From Bog-159 sp963707465 (GTDB lineage Bacteria > Acidobacteriota > Terriglobia > Bryobacterales > Bryobacteraceae): DNA of 64,000 bases. The stretch spans positions 62,001 to 126,000 of the forward strand of contig CAVPQK010000028.1 of assembly GCA_963707465.1 (NCBI GenBank), read 5' to 3'. Each line of letters begins with the position of its first letter. Positions within the stretch are counted from its first letter, which is position 1. Below the pieces are notes generated by a model. That model saw only the letters and a program-made list of their open reading frames with translations, was not told the origin of the DNA and did not search any database. Shown here in pieces: positions 32,583 to 40,225 of this stretch. A program made the translations under genes and the position numbers.

Positions 32583-33611
32583 TCAAGCTGCTTCCAGTTC
32601 GAAAATCGTCCGGTAGACCTGCTCGTACGCCTTCACCATGGCTTCGATGGAAAAGCGCTCCTGGACCCGCCGACGGCATGCGCCGCGATCTATCGTGGAC
32701 AGACGCGCCAGGGCCTGCGCGGCTTCGTGGACATTGTTCACCAGGAAGCCCGTTTGACCCTCGGCAATGACCTCACGGCAGGAGCCCAGGTCCATGGCGA
32801 TCACGGGCACGCCGGCGGCATTGGCTTCCACCAGGACAAGTCCGAATCGTTCCGGAATGGTGTTCAGATGCAGCAAGGCTCGGGCGCTCCGGAATAACTC
32901 GTTCTTGCCCGCCACGTCCACCGGCCCGATGTAGCGGATGATCGCATCCAGGTAAGGCTCCACCTGTTCCCGGAAATAGGTCCGATCCTGGATGATGCCG
33001 GCGATGAGCAGTGGCAGCCTGGTCAAGCGAGCCACCTCGATCGCCAGATGGACACCCTTGTCAGGGTGAATCCGGCCGAGAAAAATCAGGTGATCCCCGC
33101 CACGGGGCTGAAGCGGGTACAACGAAAGGTCGATTCCGTTGTAAACCGTGGCCAGGTAATTCAGCCCCGGCGCGCGATCAGAATTGCTGATGGAGACATA
33201 ATATCCGTCACGATATTTCTCATAGACTGGCATGATTTGGGGCGACGAGAATCCGTGGATGGTCGTGAGGACCGGCGTTTTAACCAGGCGGGTGTAGGCC
33301 AGGGCCATGAAGTCGTAATGGCTGTGGATCAGGTCAAACTCTGCCGCGTGCTCGAATGCCTCGGAGATGTGCAGGTATTCCGCAACTTTGGCATCGACGG
33401 ATGGATCCTCCTCGTACCCCCGATCCACCACGGCATGCAGGTGAGCGCGGGTCACCGAATCCCCAGTGGCGAACAATGTCACATCCCAGCCACGGGCCAC
33501 CAGTCCTTCGGCGATGTTGCCGGCCACCGTCTCCCACGCGCCGTATTGCCGGGGAGGTGTGCGCCACGCGACCGGCGCGAGGACAGCCACTCTTTTGTTG
33601 CGGATGGTCAT
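32583..33611 (-). CDS. GT4 family glycosyltransferase
   Basis: 342 residues, GT-B fold. N-terminal VAVLAPVAWRTPPRQYGAWE with the acceptor-side glycine loop, DLIHSHYDFMALAYTRLVKT, and a C-terminal donor domain with DHLIFLGRIHPDKGVHLAIE, IPERFGLVLVEANAAGVPVI (the E-x7-E motif) and SCREVIAEGQTGFLVN. It probably uses a nucleotide-activated sugar and forms an operon with the GH130 gene, 12 bp downstream. Confidence 0.93.
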   Translation of the reverse strand: MTIRNKRVAVLAPVAWRTPPRQYGAWETVAGNIAEGLVARGWDVTLFATGDSVTRAHLHAVVDRGYEEDPSVDAKVAEYLHISEAFEHAAEFDLIHSHYDFMALAYTRLVKTPVLTTIHGFSSPQIMPVYEKYRDGYYVSISNSDRAPGLNYLATVYNGIDLSLYPLQPRGGDHLIFLGRIHPDKGVHLAIEVARLTRLPLLIAGIIQDRTYFREQVEPYLDAIIRYIGPVDVAGKNELFRSARALLHLNTIPERFGLVLVEANAAGVPVIAMDLGSCREVIAEGQTGFLVNNVHEAAQALARLSTIDRGACRRRVQERFSIEAMVKAYEQVYRTIFELEAA

Positions 33612-33675
33612 ACTATTAAAATGGCCGTTCCGGCATCTACCGCTACCGCGGGGCCCGTGGCCACGTTCGCTCGAG

Positions 33676-33718
33676 GGCGGCCTGAGAGGCCGCTATCCAG
33701 GCCGAGGGCCTGCCCCAC
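33676..33718. repeat. Extragenic palindrome, type 2 (copy 1)
   Basis: Two adjacent stem-loops, GCGGCCT-GAGA-GGCCGC-type and CAGGCCGAGGGCCTG-type, ending in TGCCCCAC. The same sequence order recurs at 50212-50254 and, with a different loop, at 40151-40194. It lies between the GT4 gene start and tRNA-Arg. Confidence 0.8.
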
Positions 33719-33772
33719 AGGCCACTGACCACTGAATGCCGGGTGACGAGAGGGGGCTTGGCCGAAAAACAT

Positions 33773-33849
33773 TGGTGCGCCCGGAGGGACTCGAACCCCC
33801 GGCCTACTGGTTCGAAGCCAGCCGCTCTATCCAACTGAGCTACGGGCGC
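33773..33849 (-). tRNA. tRNA-Arg (anticodon TCG)
   Basis: Reading the minus strand gives acceptor GCGCCCG paired with CGGGCGC, D arm GCTCAGTTGGATAGAGC, anticodon stem GCTGG/CCAGT with loop CTTCGAA (anticodon TCG, decoding CGA), and T arm GGGGGTTCGAGTCCCTC. The discriminator A is followed by an encoded CCA (33773-33775). All four arms form without mismatch apart from one G-U pair. Confidence 0.96.
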
Positions 33850-33864
33850 GCACCTGAACAGATT

Positions 33865-34788
33865 TTACCGCGAACAGACCGCCAATAAATAACGGCCGTC
33901 CTGGCTGGGGATCTGGTCCAGGATACGGAGGCCGCCGCGGTCCACCAGCAACGCCTGGAGCGCTTCGGCGGTAAACCTGTAGCTGAAGTTGAGATTGATG
34001 TGCTCGCCGCGTTCGACCAGCACTTCGCGATCCGGGGTCGAGATGCGCAGGTCGCGGTCCGGGCGGAAGTGCGCGGCCGTCACATGCAGACCGCCGATAG
34101 TCTTGTCGCGCCTGGTTTCAAAGCGCACTTCTCCGTCGTCGGCGGAAACTCCCAGCGCGGCCAGCGGGGCGAACGCAAACTGCCGCAGGGAATCTTCGTG
34201 CGGCGCGCTGCCGTTGGTCTGATAGATCTCGGCGTCCAGGACCAGGCGGTCGTCGCCATGCAGGCACTGCGCCAGGTGCTTGATCTGATCGAGCGGATCG
34301 AATCCTCCCAGCGTGTTGCCGGACATCATGAGCAGCTTGGGCGATTCGGCGGCGTCGGAGGCGAAGACGAGGTGCATGGGGCTCGAGATATCGGCCTTGA
34401 TGCCGGCGGTTTCAATGTCCAGATCCTCGGCGCCGGCGCAGGCCATTTCGAGCAGCGCCTGGCTGGCATCCACGGGATAATACTTCAATTCGCGGCCAGA
34501 CTGGCGGATGGCGTCGAGCAGCAGCCGATCGGTCGAGCCATCGCCCGCACCGAAACTGATCGCGTGAACGGGAGCGCCGAAGGGTACGAGCAGCCAGGCG
34601 ACTTTGGCGGCGAGCTGTTGCCAGGCGCGGCGCAGGCCGGCGAATGCGGGATCGGCTGCGCGCGCCAGCCATGCGCGCACCGGCAACGGACCCCAATAGA
34701 AGAATTTCTCGGGAAGGTCGCGCGCCTCGACGGCCTCGGTTAGCTCCTGGACGATCTCCGCTTCGGTGAGGACGACGTCAATCTTCAT
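33865..34788 (-). CDS. EgtD-like (Methyltransf_33) SAM-dependent methyltransferase
   Basis: 307 residues of the histidine-specific methyltransferase family PF10017. Features: VHAISFGAGDGSTDRLLLDA as the SAM-binding loop, YYPVDASQALLEMA, LLMMSGNTLGGFDPLDQIKH, and INLNFSYRFTAEALQALLVD near the C-terminus. EgtD makes trimethylhistidine for ergothioneine, but no egtB or egtE is nearby and the family has other members, so the substrate is open. It is next to fabI, same strand, 12 bp apart. Confidence 0.85.
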   Translation of the reverse strand: MKIDVVLTEAEIVQELTEAVEARDLPEKFFYWGPLPVRAWLARAADPAFAGLRRAWQQLAAKVAWLLVPFGAPVHAISFGAGDGSTDRLLLDAIRQSGRELKYYPVDASQALLEMACAGAEDLDIETAGIKADISSPMHLVFASDAAESPKLLMMSGNTLGGFDPLDQIKHLAQCLHGDDRLVLDAEIYQTNGSAPHEDSLRQFAFAPLAALGVSADDGEVRFETRRDKTIGGLHVTAAHFRPDRDLRISTPDREVLVERGEHINLNFSYRFTAEALQALLVDRGGLRILDQIPSQDGRYLLAVCSR

Positions 34789-34800
34789 GGGTCTACTTAA

Positions 34801-35571
34801 CTATAAACCCATGATCTGAAGACCGGCGTCGACGAAGATGGTGTTGCCGGTGACACCGCGGCCCAAGTCGCTAGCGAGGAACACGGCGGTGTCGGCAACC
34901 TCGGTGGGGTCGGTGTTGCGGCGGAGCGGCGAGCGGGCCGCGGCATACTCCATCATGGTGGCCAGGTCCTTGACGGCGCGCGCGGAAGCCGTTTTGACCG
35001 CACCGGCGGAGATGGCGTTGACGCGGATGCGCTGGGGTCCCAGATCGCTGGCGAGGTAGCGGACCGAGGCTTCGAGCGAGGCTTTGGCCACGCCCATCAC
35101 GTTGTAATTGGGGATCACGCGCGTGGCGCCGAGGTAGGTGAGGGTCATCAGCGCGCCGCCGTTGGTCATCATGGGGGTGGTGGCGCGGGCCACGGCCACG
35201 ATGGAATACGCGCTTACCTCCTGCGCCAACAGAAAGCCGGCGCGCCCGGTTTCCACGAAGGGACGAGACAGGTCTTCGCGATTCGCGAAAGCCAGGCTGT
35301 GGACCACGGCGTCGAGCGGGCGGCCGAGAGCGCGCAGCGATTCGGTGAGGGCGAGCAGGTCTTCTTCTTTAGTGACGTCGCAGGGCCAGAGGCCCGCCAG
35401 CGGCATGCCGGCCGACATTTCTTCGATGGCGATTTTCTGGCGGTCGCCCAGATAGGTGAGCGCCAGAGTTGCGCCTTCGCGCCAGAAAGCTTGCGCGATG
35501 GCGTAAGCCAGGCTCCATTTGTTCGCGATTCCGAGGATGAGGGCGGTTTTGCCCTCTAGCAAATTTGGCAT
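34801..35571 (-). CDS. fabI: FabI, enoyl-[acyl-carrier-protein] reductase
   Basis: 256 residues. The N-terminal nucleotide site is GKTALILGIANKWSLAYAIA, and the active-site residues Tyr146, Tyr156 and Lys163 (YLGATRVIPNYNVMGVAKA) sit at exactly the FabI spacing. It reduces trans-2-enoyl-ACP in fatty-acid elongation (cytoplasm, NADH). Upstream of the methyltransferase gene with a 12-bp gap; co-transcription is likely. Confidence 0.97.
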   Translation of the reverse strand: MPNLLEGKTALILGIANKWSLAYAIAQAFWREGATLALTYLGDRQKIAIEEMSAGMPLAGLWPCDVTKEEDLLALTESLRALGRPLDAVVHSLAFANREDLSRPFVETGRAGFLLAQEVSAYSIVAVARATTPMMTNGGALMTLTYLGATRVIPNYNVMGVAKASLEASVRYLASDLGPQRIRVNAISAGAVKTASARAVKDLATMMEYAAARSPLRRNTDPTEVADTAVFLASDLGRGVTGNTIFVDAGLQIMGL

Positions 35572-35589
35572 GGGCGTGATTGTGTCAAG

Positions 35590-35630
35590 AGCCGGACTGA
35601 AGTCCGGCGCGGGCTAAAGCCCGCCCTCCA
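35590..35630. repeat. Extragenic tandem palindrome
   Basis: Two stem-loops, GCCGGACTGAAGTCCGGC and GCGGGCTAAAGCCCGC, followed by CCTCC. It occupies the short gap between the Gfo/Idh gene stop and fabI start. Confidence 0.75.
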
Positions 35631-35632
35631 TT

Positions 35633-36577
35633 CTATCGTAACCGCATGGGTCGCCCGCCTTCATCTTTACTGCGCTGGGCGGCATCCATGAAGGCAAAGA
35701 TTTCGAGGGTTTCCTGGTTGGGCACGGGCGGCTGGCCGGTTTCGAGAAATTTCATCACCTCTACCAGCAATGGGCGGTAGCTATCGGCGGGGCGGGAGGG
35801 GCTTTCGAGGATCTGCTTGGGACGAAAGACCACCGCACCGTAGTCGCTGTAGGGGCGGAGAGCGCGCACCGTGCCGATGCGGCCGTCCCTCCAGCGGCCC
35901 ACGATCAGGTCCGCATTGGGCGAATAAGTGCGGCTCACTTCTTCGCAGCCCGGACCCAACAGCGCATACAGGAGCTCAATGGGATGGATAGCGTACCAGG
36001 CGAGATCGAGCTGGTGATGGGGCTCGAGGGGGCCGGGGCCCCAGGTCTCGACGCCGGTCGCGTCGGCGAACTTCATGGTCTCGGCGATTTCGCCGAAGCG
36101 GAGACTGGAGGCGCTGAACCAGGGCACGCCGGCGGCGTGGGCCAGGCGATCGATTTCGCGCGCGTCGGCCAGGGTGGACGCGAGGGGCTTGTCGATGAAT
36201 AGCGGCTTGTGCGCGGCGATCACGGCGCGGGCCTGCTCCAGATGCGTGCGGCCATCCACGCTTTCCAGCAGAACGGCGTCCACATTGCGGCACATCTCCG
36301 CGATACTGCTAAAGAAGCGGACCTTCCATTTGGTGCGCAACTCGTCCGCGTATTGATCCACGCGCGAGGCGCTGGACTCGATGTCGGGGCTACCGCCTTT
36401 GTATGCGGCTACCACTTGTCCGCCCGGGACGTGATCGGGCGAGGATTCGTCGTTGAGGATTTGGGTGAAGGCGGTGACGTGCGAAGTATCGGTGCCGATG
36501 ATGCCCAGGCGCAGCGTGGCAGCGGTGGCGGGGAGGAGAAAGAAGAACAAGAATGCGATTAGCTTCACTTCCGGCAT
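35633..36577 (-). CDS. Exported Gfo/Idh/MocA-family oxidoreductase
   Basis: 314 residues. A hydrophobic N-terminus (KLIAFLFFFLLPATAAT) suggests export, followed by a Rossmann strand LRLGIIGTDTSHVTAF, where the usual G-x-G-x-x-G is replaced by G-T-D-T-S-H. FIDKPLASTLADAREIDRLA matches the conserved E/D-K-P motif, and PHHQLDLAWYAIHPIELLYA the C-terminal domain. Oxidation of a sugar or inositol-like substrate is plausible, but the altered dinucleotide loop makes NAD(P) binding uncertain. Confidence 0.85.
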   Translation of the reverse strand: MPEVKLIAFLFFFLLPATAATLRLGIIGTDTSHVTAFTQILNDESSPDHVPGGQVVAAYKGGSPDIESSASRVDQYADELRTKWKVRFFSSIAEMCRNVDAVLLESVDGRTHLEQARAVIAAHKPLFIDKPLASTLADAREIDRLAHAAGVPWFSASSLRFGEIAETMKFADATGVETWGPGPLEPHHQLDLAWYAIHPIELLYALLGPGCEEVSRTYSPNADLIVGRWRDGRIGTVRALRPYSDYGAVVFRPKQILESPSRPADSYRPLLVEVMKFLETGQPPVPNQETLEIFAFMDAAQRSKDEGGRPMRLR

Positions 36578-36593
36578 TGTACACTGAAAGCGC

Positions 36594-36621
36594 GGCAGGG
36601 CAGGCTGAGAGCCTGCCCCAC
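36594..36621. repeat. Extragenic palindrome just before recG
   Basis: GGCAGGCTGAGAGCCTGCC flanked by CCAC and followed within 3 bp by the recG ATG. It therefore forms most of the recG 5' leader, where no ribosome site is recognisable. Confidence 0.7.
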
Positions 36622-36623
36622 TT

Positions 36624-38720
36624 ATGGATCTGGCTAGTTCGTTAACTTATGTCAAAGGCGTCGGTCGGGCGCGCGCGGCCATGCTGGAGGCCAAGGGCCT
36701 GAGCACGGTGGAGGACCTGCTCGCCTACGTGCCGTTCCGCTACGAGGACCGCAGCAATGTGAAAGCCGTCAACGAACTGGCGCCGGGCGAGATGGCCACG
36801 GTGATGGCGGAAGTGCGCTCGGCGAGCCTCTCGGGATTCAAGCGCCGCAACCTGGGTCTGTTCGAAGCCTCGTTCACGGACCGCTCGCGCGGCATACTGG
36901 TGGGCAAATGGTTCCATGGCGGGTATCTGGCCAACGTTTTTTCCCCGGGCCAGAAGGTGGCGCTCTACGGCAAGGTGGAGTTCGACAGCTTCGCCGGACA
37001 GATCACCATGCTGCATCCGGAGTACGAGATCCTCACCGACGACGACGCGGCGGAAGCGGCGCTGCATCTGGGGCGGGTGGTGCCGATTTATGAGGCCGTC
37101 TCGAAGATCAGCACGCGCTTGCTGCGGGCGATGATGCATCGCATACTTGAATCGCTGCCTCCGGTGGAGGACCAGCTTCCGGAGGAGGTGCGGCAGCGAT
37201 TGAAACTGCCGGACCGCTGGACGGCTATCCAGGAGACGCACTTTCCGCCGCAGGACACGGACATGCGCCTGGTGAACGCGTTCCGGTCGCAGGCGCAATT
37301 CCGGCTTATCTTCGAGGAATTCTTCTGGCTGGAGTGCGGGGTGGCATTGAAGCGCAGCAAGGCGCGCACGATGCCGGGCATTTCGTTCGAGCTGACCGAG
37401 GGCGTGCGCGAGAAGGTGAAGGCGATGCTGCCGTTCAAGCCCACCGGCGCGCAGAAGCGCGTGCTGGGCGAGATCGCGCAGGATATGAAAGCGCCGCGGC
37501 CGATGAACCGGCTGCTGCAAGGCGATGTGGGGAGTGGCAAGACGATCGTGGCGGCGGAGGCGGCGGTGATCGCGATCGAGAACGGATATCAAGTGGCGGT
37601 GCTGGCGCCCACCGAGATCCTGGCGGCGCAGCATTACTTTTATTTCAAGCAATTGCTGGCGCGGCTGGGTTACGTGGTGGTGCAGCTTACGGGATCTTTC
37701 ACCAGCAGGGAAAAGGGGCAGCTCAAGAAGCTGATCGCGGCGGGCCTGGCGCACGTGGCGATCGGCACACACGCGCTGCTCGAAAAAGACGTGGAGTTCG
37801 CGAAGCTGGGACTGGCGATCGTGGACGAGCAGCATCGCTTCGGGGTGATGCAGCGGTTCGAGCTGCTGCAGAAGGGCGTGCATCCGGACGTGCTGGTGAT
37901 GACCGCGACGCCCATTCCGCGCACGCTGGCGCTGACGCTGTACGGGGACCTGGATGTGTCGGTGATCGACGAGATGCCGCCGGGGCGCAAGCCGATCGTG
38001 ACGAAGCACGTGACAGCCGACCACGCGGAACAGGTATACAGCTTCCTGAAGAGGCAGATCGACGAGGGGCGCCAGGCATACGTGGTGTACCCGGTGATCG
38101 AGGAATCCGAGACCAACGCCATGAAGGCGGCGGAAAAGATGCACGAACATTTGTCGCAGGAAGTGTTTCCGGGGATTGCGGTAGGGTTGATGCACGGGCG
38201 TCTGGCGGCGGACGAGAAAGAGGCGACCATGGATCGCTTCAAGAAGGGCGAAATCAAGATCCTGGTGTCGACTACGGTGATCGAGGTGGGGGTGGATGTG
38301 CCCAACGCGACGGTGATGGCGGTGGAGCAGGCGGAACGCTTTGGCCTCGCACAGCTTCACCAGCTTCGCGGGCGCGTGGGACGCGGAGCGGCGCAGAGCT
38401 ACTGCATCCTGATTACGGAGCGGCTGGGCGATACGGCGAAGGAGCGCATTCGTACGCTGGTGGACACCAACGATGGATTCCTGATCGCCGAGATGGACCT
38501 GAAGCTGCGCGGTCCGGGCGAGTTCTTCGGGACGAAGCAATCGGGGCTGCCGTCGCTGCGGGTGGCTAATATTTTGCGCGATAAGGAGATTTTGGAAGCG
38601 GCCCGGCGGGAGGCGTTGGATTTCGTGAGCCATCCGCCGACGGAGGAGGAACTGCGGCGGGCGGTGGCGTATATCCGGGATCATTGGCAGCGGCGGTACG
38701 GGCTGGTGACGGTGGGGTGA
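36624..38720 (+). CDS. recG: RecG, ATP-dependent DNA helicase
   Basis: 698 residues. An N-terminal wedge/OB domain (LSTVEDLLAYVPFRYEDRSN and GYLANVFSPGQKVALYGK) is followed by the SF2 helicase core: GDVGSGKTIVAAEAAV (about residue 300), VDEQHRFGVMQR (motif II), LVMTATPIPRTLALTLYGD, and VSTTVIEVGVDVPNATVMAV, QLHQLRGRVGRG. It remodels stalled forks and recombination intermediates. rsmD overlaps the stop (TGATG). Confidence 0.97.
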   Translation: MDLASSLTYVKGVGRARAAMLEAKGLSTVEDLLAYVPFRYEDRSNVKAVNELAPGEMATVMAEVRSASLSGFKRRNLGLFEASFTDRSRGILVGKWFHGGYLANVFSPGQKVALYGKVEFDSFAGQITMLHPEYEILTDDDAAEAALHLGRVVPIYEAVSKISTRLLRAMMHRILESLPPVEDQLPEEVRQRLKLPDRWTAIQETHFPPQDTDMRLVNAFRSQAQFRLIFEEFFWLECGVALKRSKARTMPGISFELTEGVREKVKAMLPFKPTGAQKRVLGEIAQDMKAPRPMNRLLQGDVGSGKTIVAAEAAVIAIENGYQVAVLAPTEILAAQHYFYFKQLLARLGYVVVQLTGSFTSREKGQLKKLIAAGLAHVAIGTHALLEKDVEFAKLGLAIVDEQHRFGVMQRFELLQKGVHPDVLVMTATPIPRTLALTLYGDLDVSVIDEMPPGRKPIVTKHVTADHAEQVYSFLKRQIDEGRQAYVVYPVIEESETNAMKAAEKMHEHLSQEVFPGIAVGLMHGRLAADEKEATMDRFKKGEIKILVSTTVIEVGVDVPNATVMAVEQAERFGLAQLHQLRGRVGRGAAQSYCILITERLGDTAKERIRTLVDTNDGFLIAEMDLKLRGPGEFFGTKQSGLPSLRVANILRDKEILEAARREALDFVSHPPTEEELRRAVAYIRDHWQRRYGLVTVG

Positions 38721-39259
38721 TGCGGGTGATTGGGGGGGAGTTTCGATCGCGGCGGCTGAAGAGCATTGCGGGGCTGGCTACGCGTCCTACTCCGGATCGG
38801 TTGCGGGAAACTTTGTTTAATATACTGGCGCCTCGGATTGCGGGGGCGGTGTTTGTGGATGCTTACGCGGGGACTGGCGCGGTGGGGATCGAGGCGCTGA
38901 GCCGGGGGGCGGCGCGATGCGTGTTTGTGGAGAGCGGGCGGCGGGCGGTGGAGGCGATCCGGGAGAATCTGCACGCGCTGGGGATCGAGGAGCGGGCCAG
39001 TGTGGTGACGGGGAAGGTGACGGCGGCGCTGGGGCGGATGGAGGCGGATATCGTGTTTCTGGATCCGCCGTATGAGATGGAGGCGGAGTACGCAGCGGCG
39101 TTGGGGGAGATAGGAGCGGCGCTGGCGATTGCGCAGCATTCGGTGCGGTTCGATCCGGGAGATGCGCATGGGGAGTTACGGCGGGTGCGGGTTTTGCGGC
39201 AGGGGGATAATGCCCTGAGTTTCTATGAGCCGGTGAGCAATCGGAGCCCAAGCCGTTGA
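38720..39259 (+). CDS. rsmD: RsmD, 16S rRNA (guanine(966)-N(2))-methyltransferase
   Basis: 179 residues. MRVIGGEFRSRRLKSIAGLA, then TRPTPDRLRETLFNILAPRI, the SAM motif FVDAYAGTGAVGIEALSRGA, and the catalytic DPPY (in IVFLDPPYEMEAEYA). The ATG at 38720 shares its A with the recG stop. The recG-rsmD pairing is seen in other bacteria. Confidence 0.93.
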   Translation: MRVIGGEFRSRRLKSIAGLATRPTPDRLRETLFNILAPRIAGAVFVDAYAGTGAVGIEALSRGAARCVFVESGRRAVEAIRENLHALGIEERASVVTGKVTAALGRMEADIVFLDPPYEMEAEYAAALGEIGAALAIAQHSVRFDPGDAHGELRRVRVLRQGDNALSFYEPVSNRSPSR

Positions 39260-39267
39260 GGGCAAAG

Positions 39268-39345
39268 CGGGTGTTGGGTGCTGGGTTCCGGGTGATGAGG
39301 TTGGAGAGGGTTCTGGGTGCTGGGTTCTGGGTGCCGGATCGGCCG
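39268..39345. repeat. GGGTGCTGGGTTCTGGGT low-complexity repeat
   Basis: Multiple variants of GGGTGCTGGGTTC/T are strung together between rsmD and the next gene. Short imperfect slippage repeat without coding content. Confidence 0.6.
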
Positions 39346-39457
39346 TGCTCTGTGGCAGGAGCTGTTTTAGGGGCATTTTCAGGGGCGCTTGGGGACAGCT
39401 ATCGCTTGCCCTTTGGCGTCGTTTGCCTGGTTGTCAAAGATCGAGGGGCAAAAACCC

Positions 39458-40004
39458 CTAACGGCTGTCGGTGTTCGCGGCGCAGTAGGCTGGTTCGCCG
39501 TTGACTTCCGGCATCGCGCCGTTCGGGTGCAGAGCTGGCGGGGGCGCGGATGACTTGGTTTGTTGGACCGGTTTGTGAGCCTGGGCCTTGCGCTCCTTTT
39601 GGAGCTGCTTCAATTCGTGCATGGCAGCCGTGAAGGAACGCTCGTGGCGGGCGGTGTGGCGGGCGATGCGGTCCAGCAGATCGAACTCCGCTTTGATGCT
39701 CAGGCCGGCGGCGTAGACTTTGCGCTCGCTGGCGGGCCATGCGAGCCAGCAACGACTGGGAGACGGACATCTGTTCCAGATAGAGGCGCTCGGTTTTGGT
39801 TTCGGGTTGCCACTCGTTTTCGAGGTCGTCCCAGAGACGCCAGTAGTCGGCGATGTTTTCGCCGGGGATGAGGAGGCTGCGAGTGCGCAAGCCGTAGGTG
39901 ACGGCGTTGAGCGCGGCGGCCTTCTTTCCTTCCGGGGTGGTCGGGCCGGTGCTTTTCCGCGCATTGCGGCGGTTAGCTTCCTGCTGTTCGTGTGAAATCA
40001 CCAT
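39458..40004 (-). pseudogene. Conserved hypothetical gene split by a frameshift
   Basis: The first frame (from 40004) reads SHEQQEANRRNARKSTGPTT and PEGKKAAALNAVTYGLRTRS, an N-terminal signature common to an acidobacterial hypothetical family. After EQMSVSQSLLARMA the coding sense passes to another frame: ASERKVYAAGLSIKAEFDLL, DRIARHTARHERSFTAAMHE, ending ...AYCAANTDSR. Removing one base from the GGG/CCC run near 39735 joins the two smoothly (ARMA-ASERK). So this is either a mutated gene or a homopolymer base error; the restored protein would be about 181 residues. Function unknown. Confidence 0.78.
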
Positions 40005-40150
40005 GGTGAATTGCTCCTTCGATTTGAGGATAGAACGGGGAGGGCGGGGAAGCTGGGTGTGTTTGGGGGAGGTGGGTGCGTAGGTGGCTTGGTTGGTTAG
40101 GGATGCGGGGACGGGATTTATTTTGCCGGCTTGTGAACGTTTACCGGCCG

Positions 40151-40194
40151 TGGCGGCCTAAAGGCCGCCGGCAGGCCACGGGCCTGCGCCACGA
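40151..40194. repeat. Extragenic palindrome, type 2 (variant copy)
   Basis: GGCGGCCTAAAGGCCGCC and GCAGGCCACGGGCCTGC stem-loops ending CGCCACGAC. Related in order and sequence to the copies at 33676 and 50212. Confidence 0.75.
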
Positions 40195-40225
40195 CAGGCG
40201 ATACACTGAACACGGGGGATGGCTA

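Noticed and set aside
33865..34788. An ergothioneine operon
   Set aside because: No egtB, egtC or egtE gene near the EgtD-like methyltransferase.
36642..38684. A 680-codon open frame antisense to recG
   Set aside because: High GC removes stops from the opposite strand; the translation is His/Arg/Gln/Leu-rich with no domain, and recG is certain.
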